In this document: positions 32,949-43,241 of the stretch, in pieces
How positions within the stretch are numbered: the stretch's first letter is position 1
How the letters are laid out: each line of letters begins with the position of its first letter
NCBI GenBank assembly: GCA_911728435.2
Contig: OU452202.1
Location: 6,055,135 to 6,119,134, forward strand
Direction: 5' to 3'
DNA from: Apoderus coryli
Lineage: Eukaryota; Arthropoda; Insecta; Coleoptera; Attelabidae
DNA: 64,000 bases
Translations under genes and position numbers: made by a program
Notes under the pieces: generated by a model
What the model was told of the DNA's origin: nothing
What the model saw: the letters and a program-made list of their open reading frames with translations, nothing else
The model's database searches: none

Positions 32949-34379
32949 TCAAATCAGTAATTTTATTAATTCTGCAACCACTTTAACATTAATACTATTA
33001 CCTAGAACCATATATTTTTGTTTATCTGTAACATAACTAGGAAATTCAAAATTGTCTGAAAAACACATTAATTTACATATTTCACTGGGTGTAAAAAACC
33101 TTAAATTCATAGATCTAGCTAATATTATATAATTTTCCGAATCTGTGTCCATATGTTTCAATTCATCCATTATTTTCTTAACGTATAATGGATCTTTGTC
33201 GGTATATACACTACCAGTACCTTCGATAAAGCGACTGTAGGCCTTGGTAAAACAACAAGACCTCCGTGAATTCGCAAAACATATATCCAAAATATACAAA
33301 TATTTTTTTAGAACTTTATCAGGAAGTAGGTAGTTCTCTACGCAAGAGTTTTCGTTATTTACGAAATTTTCAATGTTGCAGCATTCCTCTTGTAACAATG
33401 CTATAGGCAATTGCTCCATCTGAAGAAAAAAAAAGCATGTTAATAATAACCAAGACAATAATTAAATAAGCGATATTTTAATGTGTGGAGTGAAAAATAA
33501 CACGCTTGTGCAATTTGTTAGAATGCCTACAATCAAATTATAGTGACATTCTAAATAAAATATTTTGGATTTTTCACTTCTTTTGTTTACCAAATTCTGC
33601 AATAATGAATTCATGTAAACAGTGTAAACATGAGAAAGATCAAAAAATACTAACAAAGTAGGTATGTAACTTAAACCAATATAAATTATGTCACTAAAAC
33701 TCCCGGGATAATAAAAATTTTTATACAGAATATGAAAGACAGCATAAATCTGAAGTAAAATGTATATTGTCTTACAGGCGTATTCGTAGTCTCAAACTTA
33801 AACTTCTCCGGATGTTTCTTCGCTAAACAATAATATCGCATCCTAGAATTAGGTACACCATAATCTGTGGGGGTCAATAAGAATTCCTGAATAACAAATC
33901 CATTCTTATCCAATGTATCAATTAAAATTTGCCTCATTGCAGAAACTTCAAATCCTTTAACATTTTCTATGAGAATTTTGTTTACATTAGTATCTTGAAG
34001 CAAACTTAGCACATGCACAAAAGATGCTGTTCTAGGGTCTTTAATATCATTTTTAAGACCATTTCTTGTAAAAGGTTGGCAAGGCGGTGACATAAGGATT
34101 GTATCAATATCTAATTTGTTTATTGTGTCTGCTGTTAAACCTTCTATATTAAAATTGAGTAAATTAGTGTTTGGAAAATTATGTTTATAAATTGCATTTG
34201 CCGTTGTATTTATTTCGATTGATGCAATAATTTCTCCTCTGATACCAGTAGCTAAAAACATAAGTGGTGCAAAAAGTGTGTAAATAATAATTACTAGCTA
34301 TTTAATAGTACAAGACTATTTTACCTGCTAGCGACATATGCATACCACCAATGCCACTATATAATTCCAAAACCCTCAT
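32949..34379 (-). CDS. Dnmt2: Dnmt2 / TRDMT1 tRNA (cytosine-5) methyltransferase, complete, three exons
   Basis: Minus-strand exons are 34379-34325, 34251-33776 and 33419-32949, totalling 1002 nt and 333 residues with consistent phases (1, 0). The fly orthologue is of similar size (345 by recall). The enzyme methylates C38 of tRNA-Asp and related tRNAs using S-adenosylmethionine. Motif I is VLELYSGIGGMH at residues 3-14 and motif IV is MSPPCQPFTR with catalytic Cys76. IENVKGFE is motif VI. The Dnmt2 hallmark CFT lies at 233-235 in CCFTKAYSRFIEGTGS. Motif X is VLGNSINVKVVAELIK. All key residues are intact and no frame breaks were seen. It is followed on the same strand by the ZCCHC4-like gene, whose start lies 2.8 kb downstream of its stop. 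Confidence 0.95.
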
Positions 34380-34629
34380 TTTTTTATTTTGTTAATAAAT
34401 AACAAAATATAGCCTAATTATTAGAATAAATATTTAAAAAAAAATACTGTGGTTGGCTAATCATTGTGCTTAATTATCAGTAATTTAATTAAATACACAT
34501 AACACACACTGTTATGTGATTAAATATAAACATTTTTTTCACTATTGTCACTGTCACCATAGAGAAAAATATTATAGGTTATCTCTGACTGTCATTCATC
34601 TCAGCATCTGTTTTTTACAAAACTCAACG

Positions 34630-34713
34630 GTTAATTACTAAGTTAATTTTCATTCAAATTTGTAAAAGAACCGTACGTGACAGACAGGTGAGTGAAAATT
34701 GCTGATATTTCGC
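34630..34713 (-). repeat. 84-bp block, arm B of an inverted pair with 30389-30472
   Basis: It lies 251-334 bases upstream of the Dnmt2 start codon and reads on the minus strand like arm A on the plus strand. Confidence 0.75.
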
Positions 34714-35019
34714 GTAGAACAATGGTAGAATAATTTAGTATTATAAGGTCAATGGCGAAGAAGGAAGAAGGATAACGCCTAATTTTGACAGTTGCACGAT
34801 CCTTTTACAAGAAGACAAATAGATGGCAGGCGATTATGTCAAATCCTTAGACAAGGAAAGAGAGTGGACCCGTAACTGTGCCGGTCGTTGTGTTACCACC
34901 TAGCACTTATGCCTTAGATTCAGAGGCGTAACATACATAACTTATGTGATATATTTTTGAAATTTTATTTAATTTTGTTGATTAATAGTTTTAATAAAAA
35001 AAGATATGTGCATGTTGAT
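34714..35019. other. Intergenic sequence, nothing recognised
   Basis: Upstream flank of Dnmt2 beyond the 84-bp block. No motif could be assigned. Confidence 0.3.
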
Positions 35020-35346
35020 GTATTAATAGTAATAATAACAATTCTTTATTTCAAATAAATCTACCTACATATCCACAATCACACGAGCATACAAATAAAT
35101 GAAACGACGTCAAAAAAGAGAAAAACAAAAAAAAATTGATACTCCTAACTACATATCAAAATAATCCGCCGATTGATATGGTTCTAGTTCCACTAGTAAT
35201 TTCCTAACTTCATTCTTAAATATCTTCAATCTATTTATTTCTTTGATACTGATTGGTAGTTTGTTCACAAATCTAATTATCATATTATATAATGCTGATT
35301 TTTCGGTTAGAGATAATCTGTGAGTGAGAGGTACTGCAGTAGACAC
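35020..35346 (-). mobile_element. LINE 3' tail fragment
   Basis: The minus-strand peptide HRLSLTEKSALYNMIIRFVN and IKEINRLKIFKNEVRKLLV is the usual LINE C-terminus. The 3' end lies in an ATT/TTATT-rich run near 35022-35050. Confidence 0.6.
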
Positions 35347-36211
35347 AACACCAATACATACCGTTTTTATTGTCCTTTAAATAGAATGAGTTTTGTTAAT
35401 TGATTTCGAGAATGGGATTTAATTTTTGAGACTGTAGTTTTGTTATGAAATATACACGAACATTAAGACATTTAACACAAATAGATTTTATTAAAAAGTA
35501 TATTATGTGATTTGCTGGGCTATCTAGTGCATGTTGTTCTAAAGATTGAATTAAAAAGCTAAAGTGACATTATTTTATTCACTTTTAACGCAAAAATGTG
35601 TAAAAAACAAATTTTTTCGAAAAATATAATGTCTACGCCCCTGGTAAAGTAAACATCTATAGAGGTTTCTATCAATAAATAATGCTTTACCATGTTGATT
35701 TTAAATGAATTGTTGTATCAAACAGTTTTAATTAGGTAAACTGAAACCTGTTATACTACATACTAAAAGATAATAGCCTAAAGATTACTTATAATTATTA
35801 AAAACTAATAAAAACTAGAAGCGACTTGATACATCATTCTAAGTTTTACCTATTAAACGAAATTCTGGACTCCTTTTGTTCACTGCGACTTGGGCATCCA
35901 AAAGCCACACAATGTACCATTTTATTAATATACAAAATAAATTTCTATTCCCAATTTTCACAAATAAAATCATCAAAAATGCAAACGTAGTTTTCTGTTT
36001 TTCAGCACCAATAAAATGGCCGCCGCATTAAAAGCGTAACACTTGCCATACATTCAGATATACGAACGTGCGGTATCCCCTCTCTTTCCTAATCTAAGGT
36101 CAAATCACTTGAGTTGAACAAGGAAATCGTCAGAGTCAATGTTCATTCTCCTCACTTAAGTACTTTTATGAAATTCATTGACAGTTAAGTGAGAAATTTT
36201 ATTACTCTTCT
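35347..36211. other. Intergenic AT-rich sequence
   Basis: No coding sequence or clear repeat boundary was seen. Confidence 0.3.
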
Positions 36212-36219
36212 TATCGATA
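36212..36219. promoter_or_regulatory. DRE-like palindrome TATCGATA
   Basis: An exact TATCGATA, the DRE core-promoter element of insect housekeeping genes, lies 537 bases upstream of the small Maf start codon. The region after it (36280-36400) is rich in GTTGTGT/TTTTGTG and may be 5' UTR. The link is inferred from position only. Confidence 0.3.
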
Positions 36220-36755
36220 TCAATATCACTTTTGACAATTATTTTTGGTTCCTTCTACAACAATGCAAGTGAGGTGAGAAGTTCACAATCGGTACGGTAT
36301 AAACTGTGGTGTTGGGCTGTTGGGTGTTGTGTGTTGTGTCAGTTGTCAGTAAAGTCACTGTTTTGCTGTTTTGTGTTTTGTGTTTTGTTTATTTATTTCA
36401 CAAACAAAACATTTTTAATAGCTAAAATAAAAATAGAACCCAAATTTGCCACAATTTTCTCTGAAAATTAAGTTTCAGCTATTAGGAAATTAATGTTTGG
36501 ACTAATTTTGGTATATGACTTTATACTGATTTATACCTACTCTTATTAGAGATGCCTTGTATATTGTATCTTGTTTATAATAATTATAAACATGACTTGC
36601 AGAATTTCATCCGCCTGGCGAAAGCACTAGAACATACAGACGATAAGATATTTATTAGCGTTAAGTGAATGCGTACATTCCTTTCCCAGAACAAACCTTG
36701 ATGTACTAGTTATCCTAATATTAGATCTTTTGTTGCTATATTAGTTTCTGCGAAA

Positions 36756-37647
36756 ATGGTTCCTATTAAGAAAACTGAAAGGAAATTGGTAAGTTTTCAG
36801 AACGTTCGTTAGGTAGTATTGTTTTGATAAACAAAGGTAATGCAATCATGTAGGGTTATAGGTTATAGGTATCTACTAGCTACTCGTAGACAATCCCTAT
36901 CGTTATAAGCAATTTCCATTATCGAGCTGATACTTTGAAACATAAACTTAGTGTTAATGAGTGTCTATCCTTTGGTCTGAGCCTGACATCTCTCCAGAGA
37001 TTCTAGTTTGAAATTGCAGTTTGGACGAAACAGTATTGCAATATTCAATATCCAGAATACCTTTTAAAATGTAGCTATTTTATTCATATCTAGGAATCAG
37101 TATCACATTAGTCACGTAAAATACGTTTTGAAATACACTTAAAGTACTAAAGTTGGTTTCAATCAACACATCCTACTTTTACGCTTTCGGTACTTAGAAA
37201 GTAAATATGAAACTTACTAATTTTAGAGGCATCATAACGCAGTTGTCAAACTAAATTATTTGTTGACAATGAACTTTTTAGGCACCACTGTCTCCTTCTC
37301 CTCTAATTGATATTTCGGACGATGAACTAATTTCCATATCTGTACGAGATTTAAACCGGCAATTGAAATTGCGTGGACTAAATCGGGAAGAAATAGTCCG
37401 TATGAAACAGCGCCGAAGAACACTAAAAAATCGTGGATACGCTGCATCATGTCGTATCAAAAGAATTGAACAAAAAGACGAGCTGGAAGGTGAAAAAACT
37501 CAAGAATGGAGTGATATGGAACAAATGCAGAGTGAATTAAAATTATTGCAAGAAGAAATGAATGGTATAAAAAGTAGATATCAAGCGTTGCAACAATTTG
37601 CTATTGGGAATAAAATTCTATTACCTCCTGAATTTGAACATTTGTAA
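36756..37647 (+). CDS. maf-S: Small Maf bZIP transcription factor, complete, two exons
   Basis: Exon 1 is 36756-36788 ([11 protein letters not shown], donor GTAAGT) and exon 2 is 37282-37647, both in phase 0, giving 132 residues. Small Mafs lack a transactivation domain and bind Maf recognition or antioxidant response elements as homodimers or with CNC factors such as Nrf/CncC. The extended homology region ([20 protein letters not shown]) is followed by the basic region [20 protein letters not shown] at about 52-71. A heptad-rich zipper runs to about 105 ([16 protein letters not shown]) with a short tail after it. The length equals the usual insect small Maf, and the basic region is intact (NRGYAASC). 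Confidence 0.94.
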
Positions 37648-38319
37648 AACTTTACATTTTTATTTAAGTAGGGTATAAGGTATACACATATGTCTTCGTT
37701 ATATCGTTATAGTACTTATTGAGGCAGTTATAATCTATAGACATGAGGAGCAGAAACATAATCTGATAAGTCACTAGCCGATAGCTACAGCATTTTCAAA
37801 TTGAGTTTAAACAATTTGGAAGTAAGGATAAACAATTTCAAGTTTGTACTATTGTAGTTAATGATATTTTTATAAAAACTCGATAGTTTTGGCGCAGTTG
37901 AACGTAAATAGAAATTGTAGGTACACTAAAGAATATCAAAAAATTTATTCAAGCAATTGATTTTGTTTCTAGTGAATTTTTTCGTGTATTTATAATATAC
38001 AATTTGAAAATTAATTTCGTGGCATAGCGGAAATTATTTTTCATTTTATTATATTTACGGACACAAATTCATTGTAGTTTTGTATTTTTTGGCATCGACG
38101 ACCGAACGCTTGGAGACCACCGTCCGAAGCGTTGCTGATACCCAAATATTTTGGGTGCTGCTAGCAGAAGGATAAGTGGTCTCCTGCTAGCGTTTTGTGT
38201 TTACACTATTTTGATTTTTTATTTCTACGGCTGGTGTTACCTATACATTGGATTGTTTCGGCTTCTGTATGGTGGTATATGCATTACTATGTGTATGTAG
38301 AGGGTACGGTTTACATATA
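37648..38319. other. 3' flank of the small Maf gene
   Basis: Includes 3' UTR of unknown length; no consensus AATAAA close to the stop was noticed. Around 38100-38200 the phrase ggagaccac and its inverse gtggtctcc, with ctagcag copies, form a small inverted-repeat patch. Confidence 0.3.
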
Positions 38320-40294
38320 CAGGGTGGTCCAACGAAAAGTTTGCACCTAGCTTTTCTCTTTTTTTTGTAGTCGAATGCGAAAATGCTCGGACACGTCGAT
38401 TTTGCTTTTGAGGGGGACACATTTTAAACATATTTTTCGATCTGCGCCTTTAACCCCCTAGCGGGGGTGAGTAACAACCCTAAAATTTTAAATGGAAAGA
38501 GGGGTCTAATGACATATCATTTGAAAGGACACAAAATTGTCTTTCTAATGATACCCTATTTGTCGAATTTTACTAAAACAGTTAATACGAAAACGACTTT
38601 AAAGACATTAAGCCGATAATTTTGGTATTAATGAGAAATACAAATAAGTTTTAATTATTGCGAGTGAAAACACCTGCAATCGTTAGTACATTCCAATGTT
38701 TGTTAGTTTTAACATTGCTTTGTAAAAAAAGTAAACAAGCTGTTAAATTGATTTATTAAAACGTTACATTAACAAATGTTGAAAATGTGACCCATTTGAT
38801 TCCATACAATAATACAGATTTTGTTCAAATCTATTTCTAACATTTTGTAGCATATCAGGTGTTATGTTTCTGCACTCTTCTGTAATGCGTTGGCGAAGAT
38901 CTTCTATGGACTCGGGCTTCGTGGCAAAACATTTATTTTTTAAGTGCCCCCAAAGAAAAAAGTCTAAAGGCGATAAATCCGGTGACCTGGCAGGCCATTC
39001 AATTGGGCCCCTCCTTCCAATCCACCGTCCAGGGAACCGGTCATCTAAGAACTGTCTTACAGGAGCCACATAGTGCGGAGGTGCTCCATCTTGCTGGAAA
39101 TAAAGCCGTAGTAGTAGTAGTAGTATGATTTTGGTCATCTTCTATTATTTGTGTTATTAAAGGATCAATTGTGTCTTCAAGCATGTTTAGGTACACTTCA
39201 CCAGTTAAATTTCCAGGAATAAAAAGTGGTCCTATAATATGATTTCCTAATATGCCACACCAGACGTTTATTTTTTGAGGATACTGGGTATGAACCTCAC
39301 GGAATAAATGTGGGTTACTGTCATCCCAGTAACGGCAATTGTGCCTATTTACAGCTCCATTCAAATAAAATGTGCATTCGTCGGAAAAACAAATGTTAAA
39401 TAATAATTGCGGATCTTCAATTAAACGCTGGCTCATTGCTTCACAAAATTGCAGCCTTCTATCAGGATCATCCTCATTTAGTTCCTGTACTAATTTGATT
39501 TTGTACGGATGAAATTTGTACGCTTTTAAAATTCGTATTATGGACGAACGGGAGACACCTGAGGCTTCAGCTAGTTGACGGGTACTTTGACTATGATCCA
39601 TTTCAACATGCCCTAAAACAGCGACTTCCACAGCTTCATTTCTGATCGGTTTCTGCGGCTGGTGTTTTACATTACAGACAGATCCGGTATCTACAAACTT
39701 TTTAACTAACTTGCCAACGTACACATCATTCACATTTTTATCGGGATGTCTCTCATTAAATAAGCGAGCCGTAAGTCTAGCACTACTATTATTTTGAAAA
39801 TAAAGTTTAACAATTTCAACTCGTTCTAGAATGGAATAAATCATTTTGTACGGTAAAAGTAAAATAACTTGAGAAGCAACCAAACTGAATCAATGAAAAG
39901 ACGTTTTTCTTCAAAGTAAATAATTTAGAAATGATTGTAGTTGTTTTCAGTCGTAATAATTAAAACTTATTTGTATTTCTCATTAATACCAAAATTATCG
40001 GCTTAATGTCTTTAAAGTCGTTTTCGTATTAACTGTTTTAGTAAAATTCGACAAATAGGGTATCATTAGAAAGACAATTTTGTGTCCTTTCAAATGATAT
40101 GTCATTAGACCCCTCTTTCCATTTAAAATTTTAGGGTTGTTACTCACCCCCGCTAGGGGGTTAAAGGCGCAGATCGAAAAATATGTTTAAAATGTGTCCC
40201 CCTCAAAAGCAAAATCGACGTGTCCGAGCATTTTCGCATTCGACTACAAAAAAAAGAGAAAAGCTAGGTGCAAACTTTTCGTTGGACCACCCTG
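38320..40294 (-). mobile_element. Mariner-superfamily transposon with ~360-bp terminal inverted repeats
   Basis: Ends CAGGGTGGTCCAACG at 38320 and the inverse at 40294 are flanked by TA on both sides (38318-38319, 40295-40296). The inverted repeats run to about 38685 and from about 39930, remarkably long for this superfamily. They are nearly identical to each other and to the second copy at 63084. The single gene inside is on the minus strand (39844-38764) and is frameshifted. It lies between small Maf and the DEF6-like gene. Confidence 0.9.
38764..39844 (-). pseudogene. Transposase of the long-TIR mariner-like element, frameshifted
   Basis: The frame starts at ATG 39844 (MIYSILERVEIV), the same start as in the copy at 63653. 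The N-terminus has helix-turn-helix type text (STRQLAEASGVSRSSIIRIL). The catalytic triad is readable: CFSDECTFYLNG, FQQDGAPPHY and ARSPDLSPLDFFLWGHL, with 36 residues between the second and third aspartates. The frame shifts in the CTA repeat at about 39110-39127, between the first and second aspartates, so this copy cannot make a full enzyme. About 345 codons in total, a normal length. Confidence 0.88.
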
Positions 40295-40506
40295 TATCTG
40301 CTGTTGTATATCTCACTGTGCTTAAATGCAGGCCGATATTGTAGATGGGCAACCACAAAACATACCCTTTTAGAATACGAACTGCAATGTTAACAATTGG
40401 AAGTAAAAGAAGCGCCATCTATTGATGTGTCGCATACTCATAAATTAGTTTTGGCGGGAAATTTAAAATAATATTAGTGAGGAATACTTCAAATAAATTT
40501 AAATAG

Positions 40507-40622
40507 TAACATATTATGGTGCAACTATTAATTGTAGTTTTTCAAAAAATTATTCAAACGAGATATTGTTCAAAATATTTTTGAAAAACTACAAAAAATG
40601 TTGCACCATTATATGTTACACG
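40507..40622. repeat. Imperfect hairpin with ~45-bp arms
   Basis: gtaacatattatggtgcaac...gtagtttttcaaaaa at 40507-40550 pairs with tttttgaaaaactac...gttgcaccattatatgttac at 40577-40621. It is likely a small fold-back or MITE-type remnant. Confidence 0.7.
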
Positions 40623-40765
40623 ACAAAACATTAATGGGATCGAAAAAAAAACAATTATTATTATAAAACATTTATTATTAAAATAGAAACGCACAATAAG
40701 CAATATTAGTTTACATTTTAATTTAGTCAAAAAGTAGATAGTAGGCACACAATAAAGTTTATAAT

Positions 40766-41430
40766 TTAAAAACATAAATAAAATAACAGGCAGCTTGGAC
40801 TAGTTACGTTCTTGGAATATTCTTTCGATGTGCTAGGCCTAGGCATGTCATCGATGACCATGGGGTAACTTATACTAGGGTCACCGACGGATTCCTTTGA
40901 TGTGGTAGGTCCAGTACTTATGTCTATGTCACAAGTAGAGGGTTCCAATTTTCTTCGTTATGGACCGGGTGCCTCCTCTAAAAATTCAATTATTTCATAA
41001 AAACATGTACCACTTTTAATAGAGGTGCGTGGTTTTCTTACCTGTATTAAGATGTAATATTGGTGTTGCATTCCATTTAAGGTCTCTTCGACACCCAAAC
41101 TGTAAATCATCCGGAACAAAATGTTTCGCACACACTAGATAACTTTTAAGTAGTTTATCAAAGGGAATGTTAAATAAACGGGGGTGTTTAGATTTGCCAA
41201 CCACTTTATTAGCATTTCTGGTTCTTTATTAGGGTTCGGAAATCGGAAAAAACTACCATTCTTAGTCTCACAGTTGGGAACACAACATTTTTTTTTGCCG
41301 GCCGAACTTCTCGAACAAAAAGAGCCGTAATAATTAAAATAGCACACACTGAACGCAATTTGTATGCACAATTTACAACTAAACAAACTTTTAAACAAGA
41401 CTCGCACTCTTTTTTCAAACTCTAAACGCA
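40766..41430 (-). pseudogene. THAP zinc-finger gene or transposon remnant, broken
   Basis: The minus strand shows a C2CH THAP domain in two frames. KKKCCVPNCETKNGSFFRFP (about 41300) leads into LIKWLANLNTP. After a frameshift in a run of C near 41184 the frame continues as RLFNIPFDKLLKSYLVCAKH and FVPDDLQFGCR. A donor-like GTAAGA follows near 41043. A later piece (41000-40766) rich in Ser/Thr/Pro is in the expected frame only across a TAA stop. THAP domains occur in host regulators and in P-element-type transposases; no transposase core is visible here, so the origin is open. Confidence 0.6.
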
Positions 41431-41836
41431 AAAAATCATATTAAGACTTGAAATTATGCCACACCCTTTTGTGGAAAATACGACTATAACATATGTTTTG
41501 TGGGTATAAAATAGGGGGATGTTTAAAAAAAAAAATTTTTTTGGCGGCACCTAGCGATAGGAAGTCAAACTAAGCGTAGTAGAATAGACAGTTTTCTTCA
41601 CTTTTCGTTTGCAGCGCCTCTCGTGACTGGCCGCATAGTTAAAAACAGTGTTCCAGTCTCTGCCATTTAAGTTAATCTTCTAAAGGGGTATGTTTTGTGT
41701 GGGCAACGACTATGGTACTCTGACGACGTCATAATAAGAGCGAAACGAATTCGTCAGTATCTGTCGACCCATGCCTAGGTATGGTTCTACTGAATTAGAC
41801 TGAGGCCCTGCTAAATTAAACAAAATCCCTTGTGTA

Positions 41837-43239
41837 CAGGGTGAGCAAAACTCGATGTCCCAGCTCTGTTATGAGAAAATGAAAAACGATAGACAAATTC
41901 TGAAAAGAGATTCTTAAATACGAGGATTAAGTTAGCTCCATTTTAACGCACATTTGATTTTGTTTCCAAATTTGGAAACTAAAGTAAATGACGTCAACAA
42001 CTTTTTTTCCAGAAACATACCTATATTTTTATATAATTCAAAAGAGCTAATTTTTCTAAGCTACTTTTGTAAAGAAAAAAATTTGCTATCTTCATTCGTT
42101 AAAAAATTAAAAGCAAATTTGTAGGAAAAACTGTGATCAAAAATTCGCAACTTTGAACAAGTAGGCTTTGGAAACAAACTGCAATTATATCTGTCAATAA
42201 TAAAACTAATGGTTGACAAATAGTTTTATCATCATTTAATGTGTGCATTTTATGTTAAATGTAAATGAAAAAGTTGACATGTTATTTGTCAATCCGATTG
42301 AAAACGAAGGACATTTTGGCATTAACTTTGGTGTGGTATTATTAAGAGGCATTTAATTGCTCCATACTTTTACGAAGGTGTTTTATGCAGTGAAGAATAT
42401 TTGCAATTTCTTCAAGAGCAACTTTCTGTTCTTCTCGAAAATGTGCCATTGCAGTTACGAGCAAATATGTTTTTCCAGCATGACAGGGGCGGCGCTCCAA
42501 GCAAGAATTGCTAACACATTTAAAGGAAAAAAATAGAAATGCATGCAATGAACTCTCAAGAGAAATGGTATGTAAGGCCTCAGGAAGTGAAGTAAGGAGG
42601 AGATTAGATAAGCGTTTACAACTAGGAGGTGGTCACATTGAAAATTTGTTGTAGTGATTGATTTCCTATAATTAATTAGTAGTATTACTATGTTTAATTC
42701 TGTGCTAATAATAATTACTATTAAATAATATCTGTTTTTGTAGTGTTTAATAAGTAATTATTATTAACAACCGATGGATAATACGTCTCTTCTCTCTTGA
42801 CTGAATATCAAATGTTTGACTTATATTAGAAGTTATCACACGAATACTATTTGTCAGTTAGTTTAAGTATTGACAGATATAATTGCAGTTTGTTTCCAAA
42901 GCCTACTTGTGTAAAAGTTGTGACCGTTGCGAATTTTTCATATTAGTTTTTTCTACAAATTTGCTTATACTTTTTTTAACGAATGAAGATAGCACATCTT
43001 TTTCTTTACAAAAGTTGTTTAGAAAAATTAGCTCTTTTGAACTATGCAAAAATATAGGTATGTTTCTGGAAAAAAAAGTTGATGACGTCATTTACTTCAG
43101 TTTCCCAACTTGGAAAAAAAATGAAATATGGGTTAAAATGGAGCTTACTTAATCCGATTTAAGATCCTCTTTTCTGAATTTTTCGATCGTTTTTCATTTT
43201 CTCATAACAGAGCTGGGACATCGAGTTTTGCTCACCCTG
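41837..43239 (+). mobile_element. Second mariner-like element with ~365-bp terminal inverted repeats, internally deleted
   Basis: CAGGGTGAGCAAAACTCGATG at 41837 and its inverse ending at 43239 are flanked by TA (41835-41836, 43240-43241). The repeats extend to about 42200 and from about 42875. The plus-strand core (42335-42657) keeps a transposase piece, YLQFLQEQLSVLLENVPLQL then FFQHDRGGAPS with the second catalytic aspartate, and a tail EVVTLKICC/GGGHIENLL in another frame. The region between is deleted, so the copy is non-autonomous. It is a different family from the one at 38320. Confidence 0.85.
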
Positions 43240-43241
43240 TA

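Noticed and set aside
32949..33458. Longer third Dnmt2 exon starting at 33458
   Set aside because: The residues before MEQLPI are encoded by the pyrimidine tract and acceptor. The phase-0 join at 33419 gives the conserved protein.
36232..36471. 79-codon plus-strand frame before the small Maf gene
   Set aside because: Low-complexity GTTTTGTG-rich sequence with no recognisable domain; more likely 5' UTR or promoter.
37256..37460. Minus-strand frames opposite the small Maf exon
   Set aside because: Shadows of the highly conserved bZIP coding sequence.
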